64,000 nucleotides of DNA from Panopea generosa. Its lineage: Eukaryota; Mollusca; Bivalvia; Adapedonta; Hiatellidae. The notes beneath the pieces are model-generated. The model was given only the letters and a program-made list of their open reading frames with translations. It searched no databases and was not told the origin of the DNA. The stretch spans positions 29,621,741 to 29,685,740 of the forward strand of contig CM055911.1 in the NCBI GenBank assembly GCA_029582155.1, written 5' to 3'. A program made the translations under genes and the position numbers. The first letter of the stretch is position 1, and each line of letters opens with the position of its first letter. Positions 47,492-59,685 of the stretch are shown here, piece by piece.

Positions 47492-47533
47492 TGTGCGTGT
47501 GCGCGCGCATGTATGCGCGTGCGTTGGTGCATA
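47492..47533. repeat. Alternating purine-pyrimidine tract
   Basis: GTGTGCGTGTGCGCGCGCAT is followed by GTATGCGCGTGCG. This is the composition that favours left-handed DNA. No function is inferred. Confidence 0.8.
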
Positions 47534-47554
47534 TTGTTGTATATAAGTTTATTT

Positions 47555-47825
47555 TACATCGCCACCGGTTTTCCCATATGGGCGAAGTCCCCAAGAGAGC
47601 TTTACTCGTTTTAGGTTTGTCGGGTTTAGTGCAGGATACAGATAGTTACCCATCGTAAGTTTCTTATGGTTATTTAGCGTGCTCGGTGTTTAACACCGTC
47701 AAACGGGTCCTATATTTTAAATCCTATTCGAACGACTGTTAGTATTTTCGGTTGGTTAGCCGCGGGAATCGAACCCGCAAACCGGAGACAATTCTCGTGC
47801 TCTAATGGGGCTAAGTGTGTGCATA
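47555..47825 (-). mobile_element. tRNA-derived SINE, third family
   Basis: On the minus strand the head has TTAGCCCCATTAGAGCACG (A-box-like) and GCGGGTTCGATTCCCGCGG (B-box). The body has GATGGGTAACTATCTGTATC CTGCACTAAACCCGACAAACC, AGTAAAGCTCTCTTGGGGAC and TTCGCCCATATGGGAAAACC. No acceptor stem closes the head. Similar sequence is not repeated in this window; identification rests on the head and on its resemblance to mollusc SINEs. Confidence 0.6.
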
Positions 47826-48400
47826 TAATTTTATGCGTATGTGAGTATAAAGTTAGTGGTGTCACACTAGTTTTGAAAATTAGAGTCAATATAAATTTAT
47901 ATTTCCTTGGATAAAAATGATGATATTTTCTTTCTTCGTTGTAAAGGCACATAAAACTTTGATAAATCGTTGCAAGGCATCCCATTAAGTACATTTGTGG
48001 TATAAACACAGTTTGGTTTAATATTTTATTTTAGGTTTTTCGTTACAAAGCACAACATTCATATAAAACAATGCATAAACTAATGCACAAATACATTCAT
48101 AATTGAATTGTAAAAGACTATATAAAAAAAACTAATTTACATCAATACAGTTTCTATTTGCTATGTAAAACTGTACATTACTAACAGTCATATTTCACAT
48201 GGCATAGCACTAAATGTTTATCTCACAAATAATGATAGGTTTAAAAACTCAAACTTTAAAATGATACTTATAATTGTAAACAAAATAATATGATATGAAG
48301 GTCATCAAGCAGTATTTAGACATACCAAACCTTACTGATGTTATTGATAATGATAACGTGATACTTTTGTCCATTTTAAAAACAGTTAATGATTTTTTTT
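47826..48400. other. Intergenic, nothing recognised
   Basis: Strongly AT-rich with no repeat or gene noted. The 99-codon minus frame at 47710-48009 overlaps the SINE. Confidence 0.45.
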
Positions 48401-48402
48401 AA

Positions 48403-48508
<106 letters not shown>

Positions 48509-48863
48509 AAATACAATATAAAATCAGATTTTAGATTTCATGTCGTATGATCCTGCAGATCTCTAAAGACAACACGTAGTGGAGCTAACGAGTTAAAATA
48601 AAAAGTAATATAACCGTAACTATATTTCGTCCCTCCCACAGTCTCATATGCTATATACAACATTGACAATGGAGTGGTTGAATTATCTTTTTTTCGAGAA
48701 CAGATATCGAATCTATGATAAAATTATATAACATAATTGTAAAAAAAATTATCCCATGATAATTAATAACACGCCGTTTCTTAAGTAAGCGGATTTTATT
48801 TAACCGTATAGAAATAAAGACACCAACCGGACAAAATGGATGTGAAACCCCTACCATTAACAA

Positions 48864-49130
48864 ACTAAAAAAGTCCAGAGAACTGCTACCATATGGGGTT
48901 GCAGACGCTGGCGTAACCAAAGTCGTGTTGGAGAAATGCTTGAATGGTCAACCTTAGAAATCCGTAGAACCAAAGCTATTCTAAACCTCTTTTATAAAAT
49001 ACACCCAGGTCAAGTTTTCAGGAACAAGGAAGAATATCTTGTCCCTACCCAATCCTTTCGACAAACTATGTCATTTAGTCAAGCCAGAAATAGCAGACCA
49101 ATTGATAATGATGCCATGACAACAATATAA
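48864..49130 (+). pseudogene. LINE ORF2 C-terminal remnant
   Basis: One frame reads KKVQRTATIWGCRRWRNQS then RVGEMLEWSTLEIRRTKA, FYKIHPGQVFRNKEEYLVPT and SQARNSRPIDNDA. This matches the usual C-terminal block of LINE reverse transcriptases (an LQ.RA.R region, then S...ML..L.W.TLE.RR...R..MFYKI...., then YL.P). The catalytic RT core is absent upstream. The sequence ends with a stop at 49128-49130, close to the start of the 37-bp array. The RT at 9.5-10.5 kb lacks exactly this C-terminal part, but nothing shows that the two belong together. Confidence 0.72.
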
Positions 49131-49194
49131 GGTTTCCAATAAAACATATTGGCTTTAGGTCAAAGGTTATGCACGGTGCATCCTCTGAAAATCA

Positions 49195-52100
49195 TACCTT
49201 GTCTCTCATCGCCGAGTCTGACGTTTATCGACCACTTACCTCTCACAACCGAGTATGTTGACTATCGACCACTAATCTCTCACCACCGAGTATGTCGTAT
49301 ATCGACCACTTCTCTCTCACCGCCGAATCTGTCGTATACCGACCACTTATCTCTCACCACCGAGTCTGTCGTATATCGAACACTAATCTCTCATTACAGA
49401 GTCTGTCGTATATCGACCACTTATCTCTCTTACAGAGTCTGTCGTATATCGACCACTTATCTCTCACTACAGAGTCTGTCGTATATCGACCACTTATCTC
49501 TCACTACAGAGTCTGTCGTATATCGACCACTTGTCTCTCACCACCGAGTATGTCGTATATCGACCACTTATCTCTCACCACCGAGTCTGTCGTATATCAA
49601 CGACTTATCTCTCTCTACAGAGTATGTCGTATATCGACCACTTATCTCTCACTACAGAGTCTGTCGTATATCGACCACTTATCTCTCACCACCGAGTATG
49701 TCATATATCGACCACTTATCTCTCACCACCGAGTCTGTCGTATATCGACCACTTATCTCTCACCACCGAGTCTGCGGTATATCGACCACATACCTCTCAC
49801 CACTGAGTCTGTCATATATCGACCACTTATCTCTCACCACCGAGTATGTCGTATATCGACCACTTCTCTCTCACCGCCGAATCTGTCGTATATTGACCAC
49901 TTTTCTTATCTCTCACCACTGAGTTTGTCGTATATAGACTACTTCTCTTATCTCTCACCACCGAGTCTGTCGTATATTGACCACTTATCTCTCACTACAG
50001 ATTCTGTCGTATATCGACCACTTGTCTCTCACCACCGAGTCTGTCATATATCGACCACTTCTCTCTCACCACCGAGTCTGTCGTATATCGACAACTTGTC
50101 TCTCACTACAGAGTCTGTCATATATCGACCACTTGTCTCTCACTACAGAGTCTGTCATATATCGACCACTTATCTCTCACTACAGAGTCTGTTGTATACC
50201 GACCACTTCTCTCTCACCACCAAGTCTGTCATATATCGACCACTTCTCTCTCACCACCGAGTCTGTCGTATATCGACCACTTATCCGTCACGGTCGAATC
50301 TGTCGTATATCGACCACTTATCTCTCACCACCGAGTCTGCGGTCTATCGACCATAAACCTCTCACCGCTGAGTATGTTGACTATCGACCACTTACCTCTC
50401 ACAAGCGAGTATGTTGACTATCGACCACTTACCTCATACAGCCTAGTATGTCATCTATCAACCACTTATCTCTCATTACAGAGTCTGCTGTCTATCGACC
50501 ACTTACCTCTCACCCCCGGGTATGTTGACTATCGACCACTGACCACTCACTTCCGAATACGTCGTCTATCAGCCACATACCTCTCACCGCCGAGTAAGTC
50601 ATTAATCAACCACATACCTCTCACCGCCAAGTCGGTCGTCTATCGACCACTTACCTGTCACCGCCGAGTCTGTCATCTAACGACCACATTCTTCTAACCG
50701 CCGAGTATGTCGTATAACGACCACTTACCTCTCACTGCCGAGTATGTCGGCAATCAACCACATACCTCTCACCGCCGAGTGTGTCGTCTATCGACCACAT
50801 GCCTGTCACCGCCGAGAATGTTATCTTATGACCACATGCCTTTCACCACCGAATGTGTCGTCAAACGACCACTTACCTCTCACTGCCGAATGTCTCGTCT
50901 AACAACCACTAACCTCTCACAGTAGAGTCTGTGGTCTATCGACCACTTACCTTTCACCGCCGAGTGTGTCGTCTAACGACCACTTACCTCTCACCGCCGA
51001 GTGTGTCGTCTAACGACCACTTACCTCTCACCGCCGATTGTGTTGTCTAACGACCACTTACCTCTCACAGTAGAGTCTGTGGTCTATCGACCACTTACCT
51101 TTCACCGCCGAGTGTGTCGTCTAACGACCACTTACCTCTCACCGCGGAGTGTGTCGTCTAACGACCACTTACCTCTCACCGCCGAGTGTGTCGTCTAACG
51201 ACCACTTACCTCTCACCGCCGAGTGTGTCGTCTAACGACCACTTACCTCTCACCGCCGATTATGTTGTCTATCGACCATATAACTCTCACCGCCGAGTAT
51301 GTTGGCAATCAACCACATGCCTCTCACTGCTGAGTATGTCGCCTAACGACCACTTACCTTTTACCACCCAGTCTGTCGTCTATTGACCACTGACCTCTCA
51401 CCGTCTAGTCTGTTGTCTAACAACCACTTTCCTCTCACCACCGAGAATGTCGTCTATTGACCACATACCTTTCACCACCGAGTCTGTCGTCTATTAACCA
51501 CGGACCTCTCGCCGCCGAGTGTGTCATCTTACGACCACTTACCTCTCACCGCCGAGTATGTCGTTTAACGAACACTTTCCTCTCACCGCCTAGTATGTCG
51601 TGTAATGACCACTAACCTCTCAATTCTGAGTCTGTCGTCTAACGACAAGTTACCTCTCACCGCTGGGTATGTCGTCTAATGACCACTCACCTCCCACCGC
51701 CAAGTGTGTTGTATAACGACAACTTACCTCTCATCGCCGAGTGTTTCGTCTATCGACAACTTACCTCTCACCGCCGAGTATGTCGGCAATCAACCACATA
51801 CCTCTCACCGCCGAGAATGTCGTCTATTGACCACATACCTCTCACTGCCAAATATGTCGTCTTTCGATAACTTACCTCTCACCGCCGAGTCTGTCGTCTA
51901 TCGACCTCTTACCTCTCACGCCGTGTGTGACGCCTCTCGACCACTTACCTCTCACTGCCGAGTATGTCGGCAATCAACCACATACCTCTCACCGCCGAGA
52001 TTGTCGTCTATTGACCACATACCTCTCACTGCCAAATATGTCGTCTATCTACCACATACCTCTCACCACCGAGTTTGCCATATATCGACCACTTCTCTCT

Positions 52101-55100
52101 CACCACCGAGTCTGTCGTATATCGACAACTTGTCTCTCACTACAGAGTCTGTCATATATCGACCACTTGTCTCTCACTACAGAGTCTGTCATATATCGAC
52201 CACTTATCTCTCACTACAGAGTCTGTTGTATACCGACCACTTCTCTCTCACCACCAAGTCTGTCATATATCGACCACTTCTCTCTCACCACCGAGTCTGT
52301 CGTATATCGACCACTTATCCGTCACGGTCGAATCTGTCGTATATCGACCACTTATCTTTCACCACCGAGTCTGCGGTCTATCGACCATAAACCTCTCACC
52401 GCTGAGTATGTTGACTATCGACCACTTACCTCTCACAAGCGAGTATGTTGACTATCGACCACTTACCTCATACAGTCTAGTATGTCATCTATCAACCACT
52501 TATCTCTCACCACAGAGTCTGCTGTCTATCGACCACTTACCTCTCACCCCCGGGTATGTTGACTATCGACCACTGACCACTCACTTCCGAATATGTCGTC
52601 TATCGGCCACATACCTCTCAACGCCGTGTATGTCTGCAATCAACCACATACCTCTCACCGCCGAGTAAGTCATTAATCAACCACATACCTCTCACCGCCA
52701 AGTCGGTCGTCTATCGACCACTTACCTGTCACCGCCGAGTATGTCATCTAACGACCACATTCTTCTAACCGCCGAGTATGTCGTATAACGACCACTTACC
52801 TCTCACTGCCGAGTATGTCGGCAATCAACCACATACCTCTCATCGCCGAGTGTGTCGTCTATCGACCACATGCCTGTCACCGCCGAGAATGTTATCTTAT
52901 GACCACATGCCTTTCACCACCGAATGTGTCGTCAAACGACCACTTACCTCTCACTGCCGAACGTCTCGTCTAACGACCACTAACCTCTCACAGTAGAGTC
53001 TGTGGTCTATCGACCACTAACCTTTCACCGCCGAGTGTGTCGTCTAACGACCACTTACCTCTCACCGCCGAGTGTGTCGTCTAACGACCACTTACCTCTC
53101 ACCGCCGTTTGTGTTGTCTAACGACCACTTACCTCTCACCGCCGAGTGTGTCGTCTAACGACCACTTACCTCTCACCGCCGAGTGTGTCGTCTAACGACC
53201 ACTTACCTCTCACCGCCGAGCCACTTACCTCTCACCGCCGAGTGTGTCGTCTAACGACCACTTACCTCTCACCGCCGAGTGTGTCGTCTAACGACCACTT
53301 ACCTCTCACCGCCGATTGTGTTGTCTATCGACCAATTACCTCTCACCACCGAGTATGTTGTCTAACGACCACTTACCTCTCACCGCCGAGAATGTCGTCT
53401 ATTGACCACATACCTCTCACTGCCAAATATGTCGTCTTTTGATAACTTACCTCTCACCGCCGAGTCTGTCGTCTATCGACCTCTTACCTCTCACGCCGTG
53501 TGTGACGCCTCTCGACCACTTACCTCTCACTGCCGAGTATGTCGTCTATCTACCACATACCTCTCACCGCCGAATATGTCGGCAATCAACCACATACCTC
53601 CCACCACCGAGTCTGTCGTCTAACGACCTCATATCTCTCACCACCAAGTATGTTGTCTATCGACCGCTTACCTCTCACCGCCAAGTTTGTCGTCTAACTA
53701 CAACTTACCTCTCACTGCCGGGTATGTCGTCTAGCAATCACTTTCCCCTCCCTGCCGAGTCTGTCGTCTATCGAACACTTACCTCTCACTTCTCACCGCC
53801 AAGAATGTTGTCTAACGACCACTAACCTCTCATCGCCATGTTTGTTGTCTAACTACAACTTACCTCTCACTTCTCACCGCCAAGTATGTCGTCTAACGAC
53901 CACTTACCTCTCACCGCCGAGTCTGTCGTCTAACGACCACTTACATCTCCCTGCCGAGTCTGTCGTCTATCGAACACTTACATCACGCCATCGAGTATGT
54001 AGTCTAACGACGACTTATCTCTCACCACTGAGTATGTCGTTTATCGAACACTTACCTTTCACCGCCGAGTATGTCGTCTATCGACCACATACCTCTCACC
54101 GCCGAGTATGATTTCTATTGATCACTTACCTCTCACCGCCAAGTATGTCGTCTAACGAACACTTACCACTTAACACCGAGTATGTCATCTAACGACCACA
54201 TACGTCGTCTATCGACTACTTTCCTCTCACCGCGAGTATGTCGTCTACCGACCACATACCTATCATCGCTGAGTATGTCGACTATCAACCACATACCTCT
54301 CACCGCCGAGTATGTCGACTATCGACCACTTACCTCTCACCGCCGAGTATGTTGTCTAACGACCACTTTCCTCTCACTGCCGAGTTCATTAGTTGAGCCG
54401 CATACGATTATCGTATGAAAGGTTAAAAGTGATTAACGTATAAAAGGTTAAATGTGATTATTGTATGAATAGTTAAATACGATTATCGTATGAAAGGTTA
54501 GAAGTGATTATCGTACAAAAGCTTAAATATGATTATCGTATATTGTCGCTTATTGACCATATACCTCTCATCGCTTAGTATGTCGTCTATCGACCACTTG
54601 ACTCTCACCGCCGAGTATGTCGTCTATCGACCACATACCTCTCACCGACCAGTATGTCGTCTATCGACCACTTACCTCTCACCGCCGAGTATGTCATCTA
54701 TCGACCACATACCTCTCACCACCGAGTATGTCATCTATCGACCACATACCTCTCACCGCCAAGTATGTCGTCTATCGACCACATACCTCTCACCGCCGAG
54801 TATGTCATCTATCGACCACATACCTCTCACCACCGAGGATGTCATCTATCGACCACATACCTCTCACCGCCAAGTATGTCGTCTATCGACCACATACCTC
54901 TCACCACCGAGTATGTCATCTATCGACAACATACCTCTCACCACCGAGTATGTCGTCTATCGACCACATACCTCTCACCGCCAAGTATGTCGTCTATCGA
55001 CCACATACCTCTCACGGCCGAGTATTTCGTCTCTCGACCACATACCTCTCACCGCCGAGTATGTCGTCTATTGACCACATACCTCTCACCGCCAAGTATG

Positions 55101-55440
55101 TCGTCTATCGACCACATACCTCTCACCGCCGATTATGTCGTCTATCGACCACATACCTCTCACCGCCGAGTATGTCATCTATCGACCACATACCTCTCAC
55201 CACCGAGTATGTCGTCTATCGACCACATACCTCTCACCACCGAGTATGTCGTCTATCGACCACATACCTCTCACCGCCGAGTATGTCGTCTATCAACCAC
55301 CTAACTCTCACCACGAGTATGTCATCTATCGACCACATACCTCTCACGGCCGAGTATTTCGTCTATCGACCACATACCTCTCACCGCAAGTATGTCATCT
55401 ATCGACCACATACCTCTCACCGGCGAATATGTTGACTCAA
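49195..55440. repeat. 37-bp satellite array, about 165 copies (6.2 kb)
   Basis: Units read TATCGACCACTTACCTCTCA then CCGCCGAGTATGTCGTC. Left part: TATATCGACCACTTATCTCTC variant. Middle: GTCTAACGACC variant. Right (54590-55430): uniform TATCGACCACATACCTC variant. No stop occurs in any plus frame of the unit, and 37 is not divisible by 3, so three units give a 37-residue cycle (RLSTTYLSPPSMSSIDHIPL and so on) in every frame, producing frames up to 354 codons. A block of about 1 kb at 50.03-51.02 kb is repeated at 52.06-53.09 kb. A short 25-bp array interrupts it at 54.4 kb. Confidence 0.97.
54406..54541. repeat. 25-bp minisatellite inside the 37-bp array
   Basis: About 5.5 units of GATTATCGTATGAAAGGTTA plus AAAGT or AATAC. 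The 37-bp array stops just before and restarts just after it. Confidence 0.9.
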
Positions 55441-55590
55441 AATTCGAGGTTGATAAAGTTATGGTTGGTGTAAGTTTCAAGTCAGTCTATCCCCTCGAAT
55501 CAGGTTTGTTAACAACCAATAAAAAAGCAAGGAATTCTCAGCCTGTCCCACGTTTCATAGCAATTGAACGCTTACTACAATCGTGAAACA
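55441..55590 (-). repeat. Dispersed repeat R2, copy 2, abutting the 37-bp array
   Basis: On the minus strand GTTCAATTGCTATGAAACGT GGGACAGGCTGAGAATTCC, TTATTGGTTGTTAACAAACC and TGATTCGAGGGGATAGACTG match 13490-13690. Its end coincides with the end of the array. Confidence 0.65.
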
Positions 55591-55804
55591 CCGGGTATTT
55601 CCGTATCCTCCGTATACTACACCTCGTGTACAGCTCTAGAATATACCTGCAGAGCGGCCTCAGAGAGCCAAATTAAGTCTATGAAAGTAGCGATCTTTGG
55701 TATAGTGCAGGGTTTTCCTTCATATGACGTATGTAAAACTGATTCTTGTAGCCCACATATTTATAGAGACAGGTTATGAAGATTTAGTTTATACTAATTT
55801 ATTT

Positions 55805-55985
55805 TAGCTCGATTGCGATGTAAGCTCAGAGCTTATACGAATCGTTCTCGAGTCCGCTTCCTGGGTAGAATCAGTAATAAGTGTAATTTTATGAGAGACA
55901 TCGGGTCGAGCGGGGAATCGAACCCGCAGCCTCTGGCGTTAGCGGCCAACACTCTATCCATTAACACTACCGCCCCGCTTTATGT
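55805..55985 (-). mobile_element. tRNA-derived SINE
   Basis: The minus strand has GGGCGGTAGTGTTAATGGAT AGAGTG (A-box region), TGCGGGTTCGATTCCCCGC (B-box), then TACTGATTCTACCCAGGAAG CGGACTCGAGAACG, CTTACATCGCAATCGAGC and TAAAATAAAT. The body parallels those at 14705 and 29216 (ACTGGTTCTACCCAGGAAG, CACAATCGAAATAAAA). The acceptor stem is not paired. Confidence 0.7.
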
Positions 55986-56495
55986 AGATGTAATATAAGT
56001 TATCTTCCTTCTTCGATTTACTTTGATTGAGTCCTGTCTCATTCAAGTAACTAATTTCATATATAGCTACGTCAGTTTGTTCCTTTTTTTAACAGTTGTT
56101 GCTGTTGATTGCATTTAGTGGAATTTAGAGAGATAATAGGAACAAACGAAATTTAAACTTCGCCTTGTGGTGGAGACTCAGTAAGATGTGCATGTTTCTG
56201 GGTCGTGCAATTGTTTTAACGTTTTGGGTGCACCGGTATCTCCACAATTCTTCAATATTTATGCAAAACTTCGTCTGAAACCAAATCCATATGAAGTTAA
56301 CCATTTTTTTATTTTTTTTATTTAACAATGTTTTAAGGAATAGGCTAGCACCTGTATTAAAGTTTACAAGGAATATTGTTAACGTACAATTCTGTTTAAT
56401 AAAAACAGCAGTTAAATGCACATTTTTAATGTATTTTCTACTTGTAAAATTCATTATGTTTATCTCTGGTAATTCTTAAGAGTTTTTCATTTTCA
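55986..56495. other. Intergenic, nothing recognised
   Basis: A 109-codon minus frame (56125-56454) has no identifiable domain and has the Lys/Asn/Phe/Ile content expected of AT-rich DNA. Confidence 0.45.
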
Positions 56496-57165
56496 GACAA
56501 TTGTAATGGAACGTCATTCGTTAATATAATTGGTGGTTCCTGCGATATTTTAGTTCATGCTTGTTTTGAAGCAATGCACCTGAAATTTAGTTTATGTAAC
56601 ATTTAAAACCATATTATTCTGTTTACACCATGTTTCAATGTCATTTACATCATTATTCCAATGATTTGATATATCATCAATGAATTTGCTTGCTGTATTC
56701 AATGTTGAATAATCAGCATAGATACTGAGATTATAAAATTGCTTGTAAAGGGACAAATCAATATTGTAAATAAAAACAGATGTTATAATACATAGCCCTG
56801 AGGCAAACCTGTTAAGATGTTATTTTTATTTTATAATACTCTTGAAACTCATTGTGTCCTTTCCTGAAGATATCATATTTACTTTATAAACAGATAGTTT
56901 CTTTATAAGAATATTATTATTAACTAGATGGAAAGCCTTTGTAAGGTCAAGAAACAAAGAGCCTACAATTTCGTTGTTTTTAATGGATTAGTTATCTAGT
57001 ATTCTAGTTAGAGCCGTCTTATAAGAATGGTGTTTTCTAAACCCAGATTGACGTTCCTAAATCAGAGTATGCTGGTCTAGAAAATATATTAGAGTTTTTA
57101 ACAGGTCTTTCAAATGTAAAGGAAATAACTGGTAACACAGATATAGGACAATACTTGTTTTTACA
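56496..57165 (-). pseudogene. Decayed LINE reverse transcriptase remnant
   Basis: No long open frame survives, but conceptual translation of the minus strand across stops and frame changes gives the RT order. It reads YCPISVLPVIS (about 57155), QSGFRKHHSYKTALTRIL (about 57045), VGSLFLDLTKAFHLVNN (about 56965), TGLPQGYVL (about 56805), LSIYADYSTLNTASKFID (about 56730) and ETWCKQNNMVLNV (about 56640). The catalytic YADD box reads YADY, and stops interrupt the linkers. It is a different, older copy than the one at 7.8-10.5 kb. Confidence 0.8.
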
Positions 57166-58320
57166 CCAATAGAAAATTCTATATAAATTCTGCCCAACTT
57201 AGATGTTGTTCTACTTTCTCGTTCGTGGAGCGATTTCATTGGCTGAGGAAGTGTGTCAACATCTACTGACGGTCGTGACATTCTATGTAAAATAAAATGT
57301 TCTAACTTAAAAAGCGATTTTATTGACTGAGAAAGTAAGACAACATCTAATTAAACGTAGACATGCAAACAAAAAGCAGCTTTACTAATTGAAGTAATCG
57401 TCACAATGTTGTGTTGAAAGAAAAACAAACACACAAATAACGTGCTCGATATTTGGACACCTGAACAAAACAATTCACAAAGAAAACATTTCTCTAAAAT
57501 GTATCTTTTTAAAATTGGTTTCTATTACTGACAGCACGAATACAGTGGCAATAAATGCCATGGGTTGTATTTCTGATTTTACAAAATTAGTTTAAAAGGA
57601 ATATGTCAGGATTTTTCATAATTTATAGACATTTATGACGTTTTTCATGAGGTACTCCCATTAAATGTAAGAATCAAGACGGTCTGTTAGTAAGAACGGA
57701 ATTTAAATACTTTTTGTCGTCACTGTCGGTTGTTATGCGGTTGTTCACAAATTAATTAAAGTAATTAGAATAATCCAGCTAATAAAAAGATCACAGCTGC
57801 CGCCGATATGTCTGGCATTATTGCCCAGGTTTTCTATAAGTGACAGTGTGATTGTGGTTGTCGACGATCTGGGCGTGGTCCCACCGTCACGTGATTCTAT
57901 GATCAAGTCGTACAGAGCTTCGTGTCGTACTTGAGTGAGGACATTGAATAAAGCACCCCGCCACTAGAGTCTATGCCGAATGCGTTATTAGTGTTTCCCC
58001 CTGAAATTCATGGAAACTTGTTTTTATTGGTGTTATTTCTATTTAACATTTAACATATTGCTTCTATAATATCCATGTTTTCCGCAAATTCCATTTCTAT
58101 TCTTATATATCTTTACAATCGATCTGCATTATAAAATCAATGTTGTTACGAGTGTCTTGTATACTTAACTAGAAATCCACATTTGTTATCATAGTTTGTG
58201 TAATTGTCTTGTATTCAGGAGAAGAATTCTATAAGCTTGTTTTTTCATTCCAATTATTTTGACAAAATTGTTTGTAAATATGTAATATTGTATGATATTC
58301 GAAATAAATTAAGTTCTATC
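57166..58320. other. Low-copy region downstream of the amine oxidase gene, nothing recognised
   Basis: AT-rich with a 74-codon minus frame (57057-57281) that overlaps the RT remnant. No tRNA head, TIR or conserved protein was noted. A GTCACGTGATTC E-box-like site lies near 57888. Confidence 0.45.
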
Positions 58321-58321
58321 G

Positions 58322-58490
58322 TTTTACATAAATTTTCCATCGTTTTTACCTCAATGTTTCATCTTATTACCTAAATGTCCATTGTTTAACCTAAATGTTC
58401 CTTCGTTTTAACTAAATATTCTATCGTTTTATCTAAATGTTCCATCGTTTTAACTAAATGTTCTATCGTTTTACAAAAATGTTTCATATT
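58322..58490. repeat. 21-bp minisatellite, about 7-8 copies
   Basis: Diverged units of ACTAAATGTTCTATCGTTTT plus A. Confidence 0.85.
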
Positions 58491-58752
58491 ATGTATGCTT
58501 TGGTTTATATGATATGTTAATATGGTATCAGGTAACAAAACAAACAGTTTCACCGGCGTCGTTTTGTTTTACACCAGTGGTCCATGTATAGTAGGTTTCT
58601 GTTTATATATTACTCATTTATAACAGTTATACAAATACGCCTCTCTTTTAAAATAGTTGATAAATCCTCAATTTTGTTACATATAACGATTCAATTGTGC
58701 GGTAAGTCAATTATAAAACGTGAAGCGGAAACGTCACCATGTCTCTTCCTTT

Positions 58753-59685
58753 TTATATTAACTTTTTAAAAGGACGATACATAGGTGCCGTTCCATTTTC
58801 CAGCTTGTTCTCAAAGGCGAATGCTTGCGCCAAGGCTGAGAAGAAGGCACCCTGCTGCCACCCATTGGTCCAGGATAGAGCCTCTCCTGCCAGGTAGATG
58901 GTGTCTGTAGAAGTTGTAAGCTTGTCCAGACTGTCCAAATATTCAAATGGTTTAAGTTGTGCGTATGCACCTTGGGAGTATTTGTCGGTGGACCAGGCCT
59001 GAACGTATCCAACTTCAAATTCATCTCTGATCTCTGGATGGATCTTGCTTATTTCATCAAGAGCACTTTCGATAGCCATTTCCTCAGGTTGGGCAGCAAG
59101 GATGGTCGCATTTTCGGCCCATGTATAAACTAGCAAAATACCGGGAGCGAAGTCAGGAATTCCTGACTGATCATAATCTGGGTAATGAAGCTGACCAATG
59201 ACCAGGTTCGTTTTGCTGAAACCGCCTTGTCCACATCCCCTTTGCCAGAAACGCGTCTTGCATTGCAGAAGTATTCTCGTTGACGCTCCATAAGTAATAT
59301 CTGCCATTGCCTTTTGTTTTTCTGTAGAAAGTGGGACATTAAGTTGTCGTAAAATAGGCAACGTGACGGTCAATATCACAGCATGACCCTCAGCGGTATA
59401 TGGCTCGCCAGTTTTCGTGTTGACACCTTTGACACGTATACGGTCATTTCGACCATTTGCCTGTGACGGGAACTCTTCTACACCAGACACCTTGACGTCA
59501 TACATGATATTTTTAGATAAACATACTTCCTTGTTCCAACCGTATTGATTCGGCGCTAGGAAGCCATTCGGAATGGTGTCCATGCCATCGACAGGTGTGT
59601 ACAGATCGTTTCTCCACCACCCTCCGAGTTCTTCACGCAAGGTACTTGCTACATCGTCCCCTAACGTGGGCGTGTATGTCGATGT
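58753..59685 (-). CDS. Flavin amine oxidase / L-amino-acid oxidase-like protein, last exon
   Basis: This 933-bp exon encodes 310 C-terminal residues and the stop codon (minus strand TAA at 58755-58753). The acceptor is CTCTTTTCAG, placing the exon start at 59685 in phase 0. The first residues are TSTYTPTLGDDVASTLREEL. Family features follow: PVDGMDTIPNGF (residues 31-42, the substrate-side loop of flavin amine oxidases), an aromatic-rich middle, WSTDKYSQGAYAQL (the W..D.YS.GAY motif), and IYLAGEALSWTNGWQQGAFF (from residue 263), the C-terminal FAD-contact motif (AGE...GW..GA). Proteins of this family use FAD to deaminate amines or L-amino acids oxidatively, releasing H2O2 and ammonia. The substrate cannot be read from this fragment. 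The N-terminal dinucleotide-binding GxGxxG exon and any signal peptide lie beyond the window. No canonical AATAAA was noticed in the first 250 bp downstream. Confidence 0.9.
   Translation of the reverse strand, partial: TSTYTPTLGDDVASTLREELGGWWRNDLYTPVDGMDTIPNGFLAPNQYGWNKEVCLSKNIMYDVKVSGVEEFPSQANGRNDRIRVKGVNTKTGEPYTAEGHAVILTVTLPILRQLNVPLSTEKQKAMADITYGASTRILLQCKTRFWQRGCGQGGFSKTNLVIGQLHYPDYDQSGIPDFAPGILLVYTWAENATILAAQPEEMAIESALDEISKIHPEIRDEFEVGYVQAWSTDKYSQGAYAQLKPFEYLDSLDKLTTSTDTIYLAGEALSWTNGWQQGAFFSALAQAFAFENKLENGTAPMYRPFKKLI

Noticed and set aside
49292..50356. 354-codon frame in the 37-bp array
   Set aside because: The same reasoning as for the 19-bp array: all plus frames are open and encode one rotating peptide.
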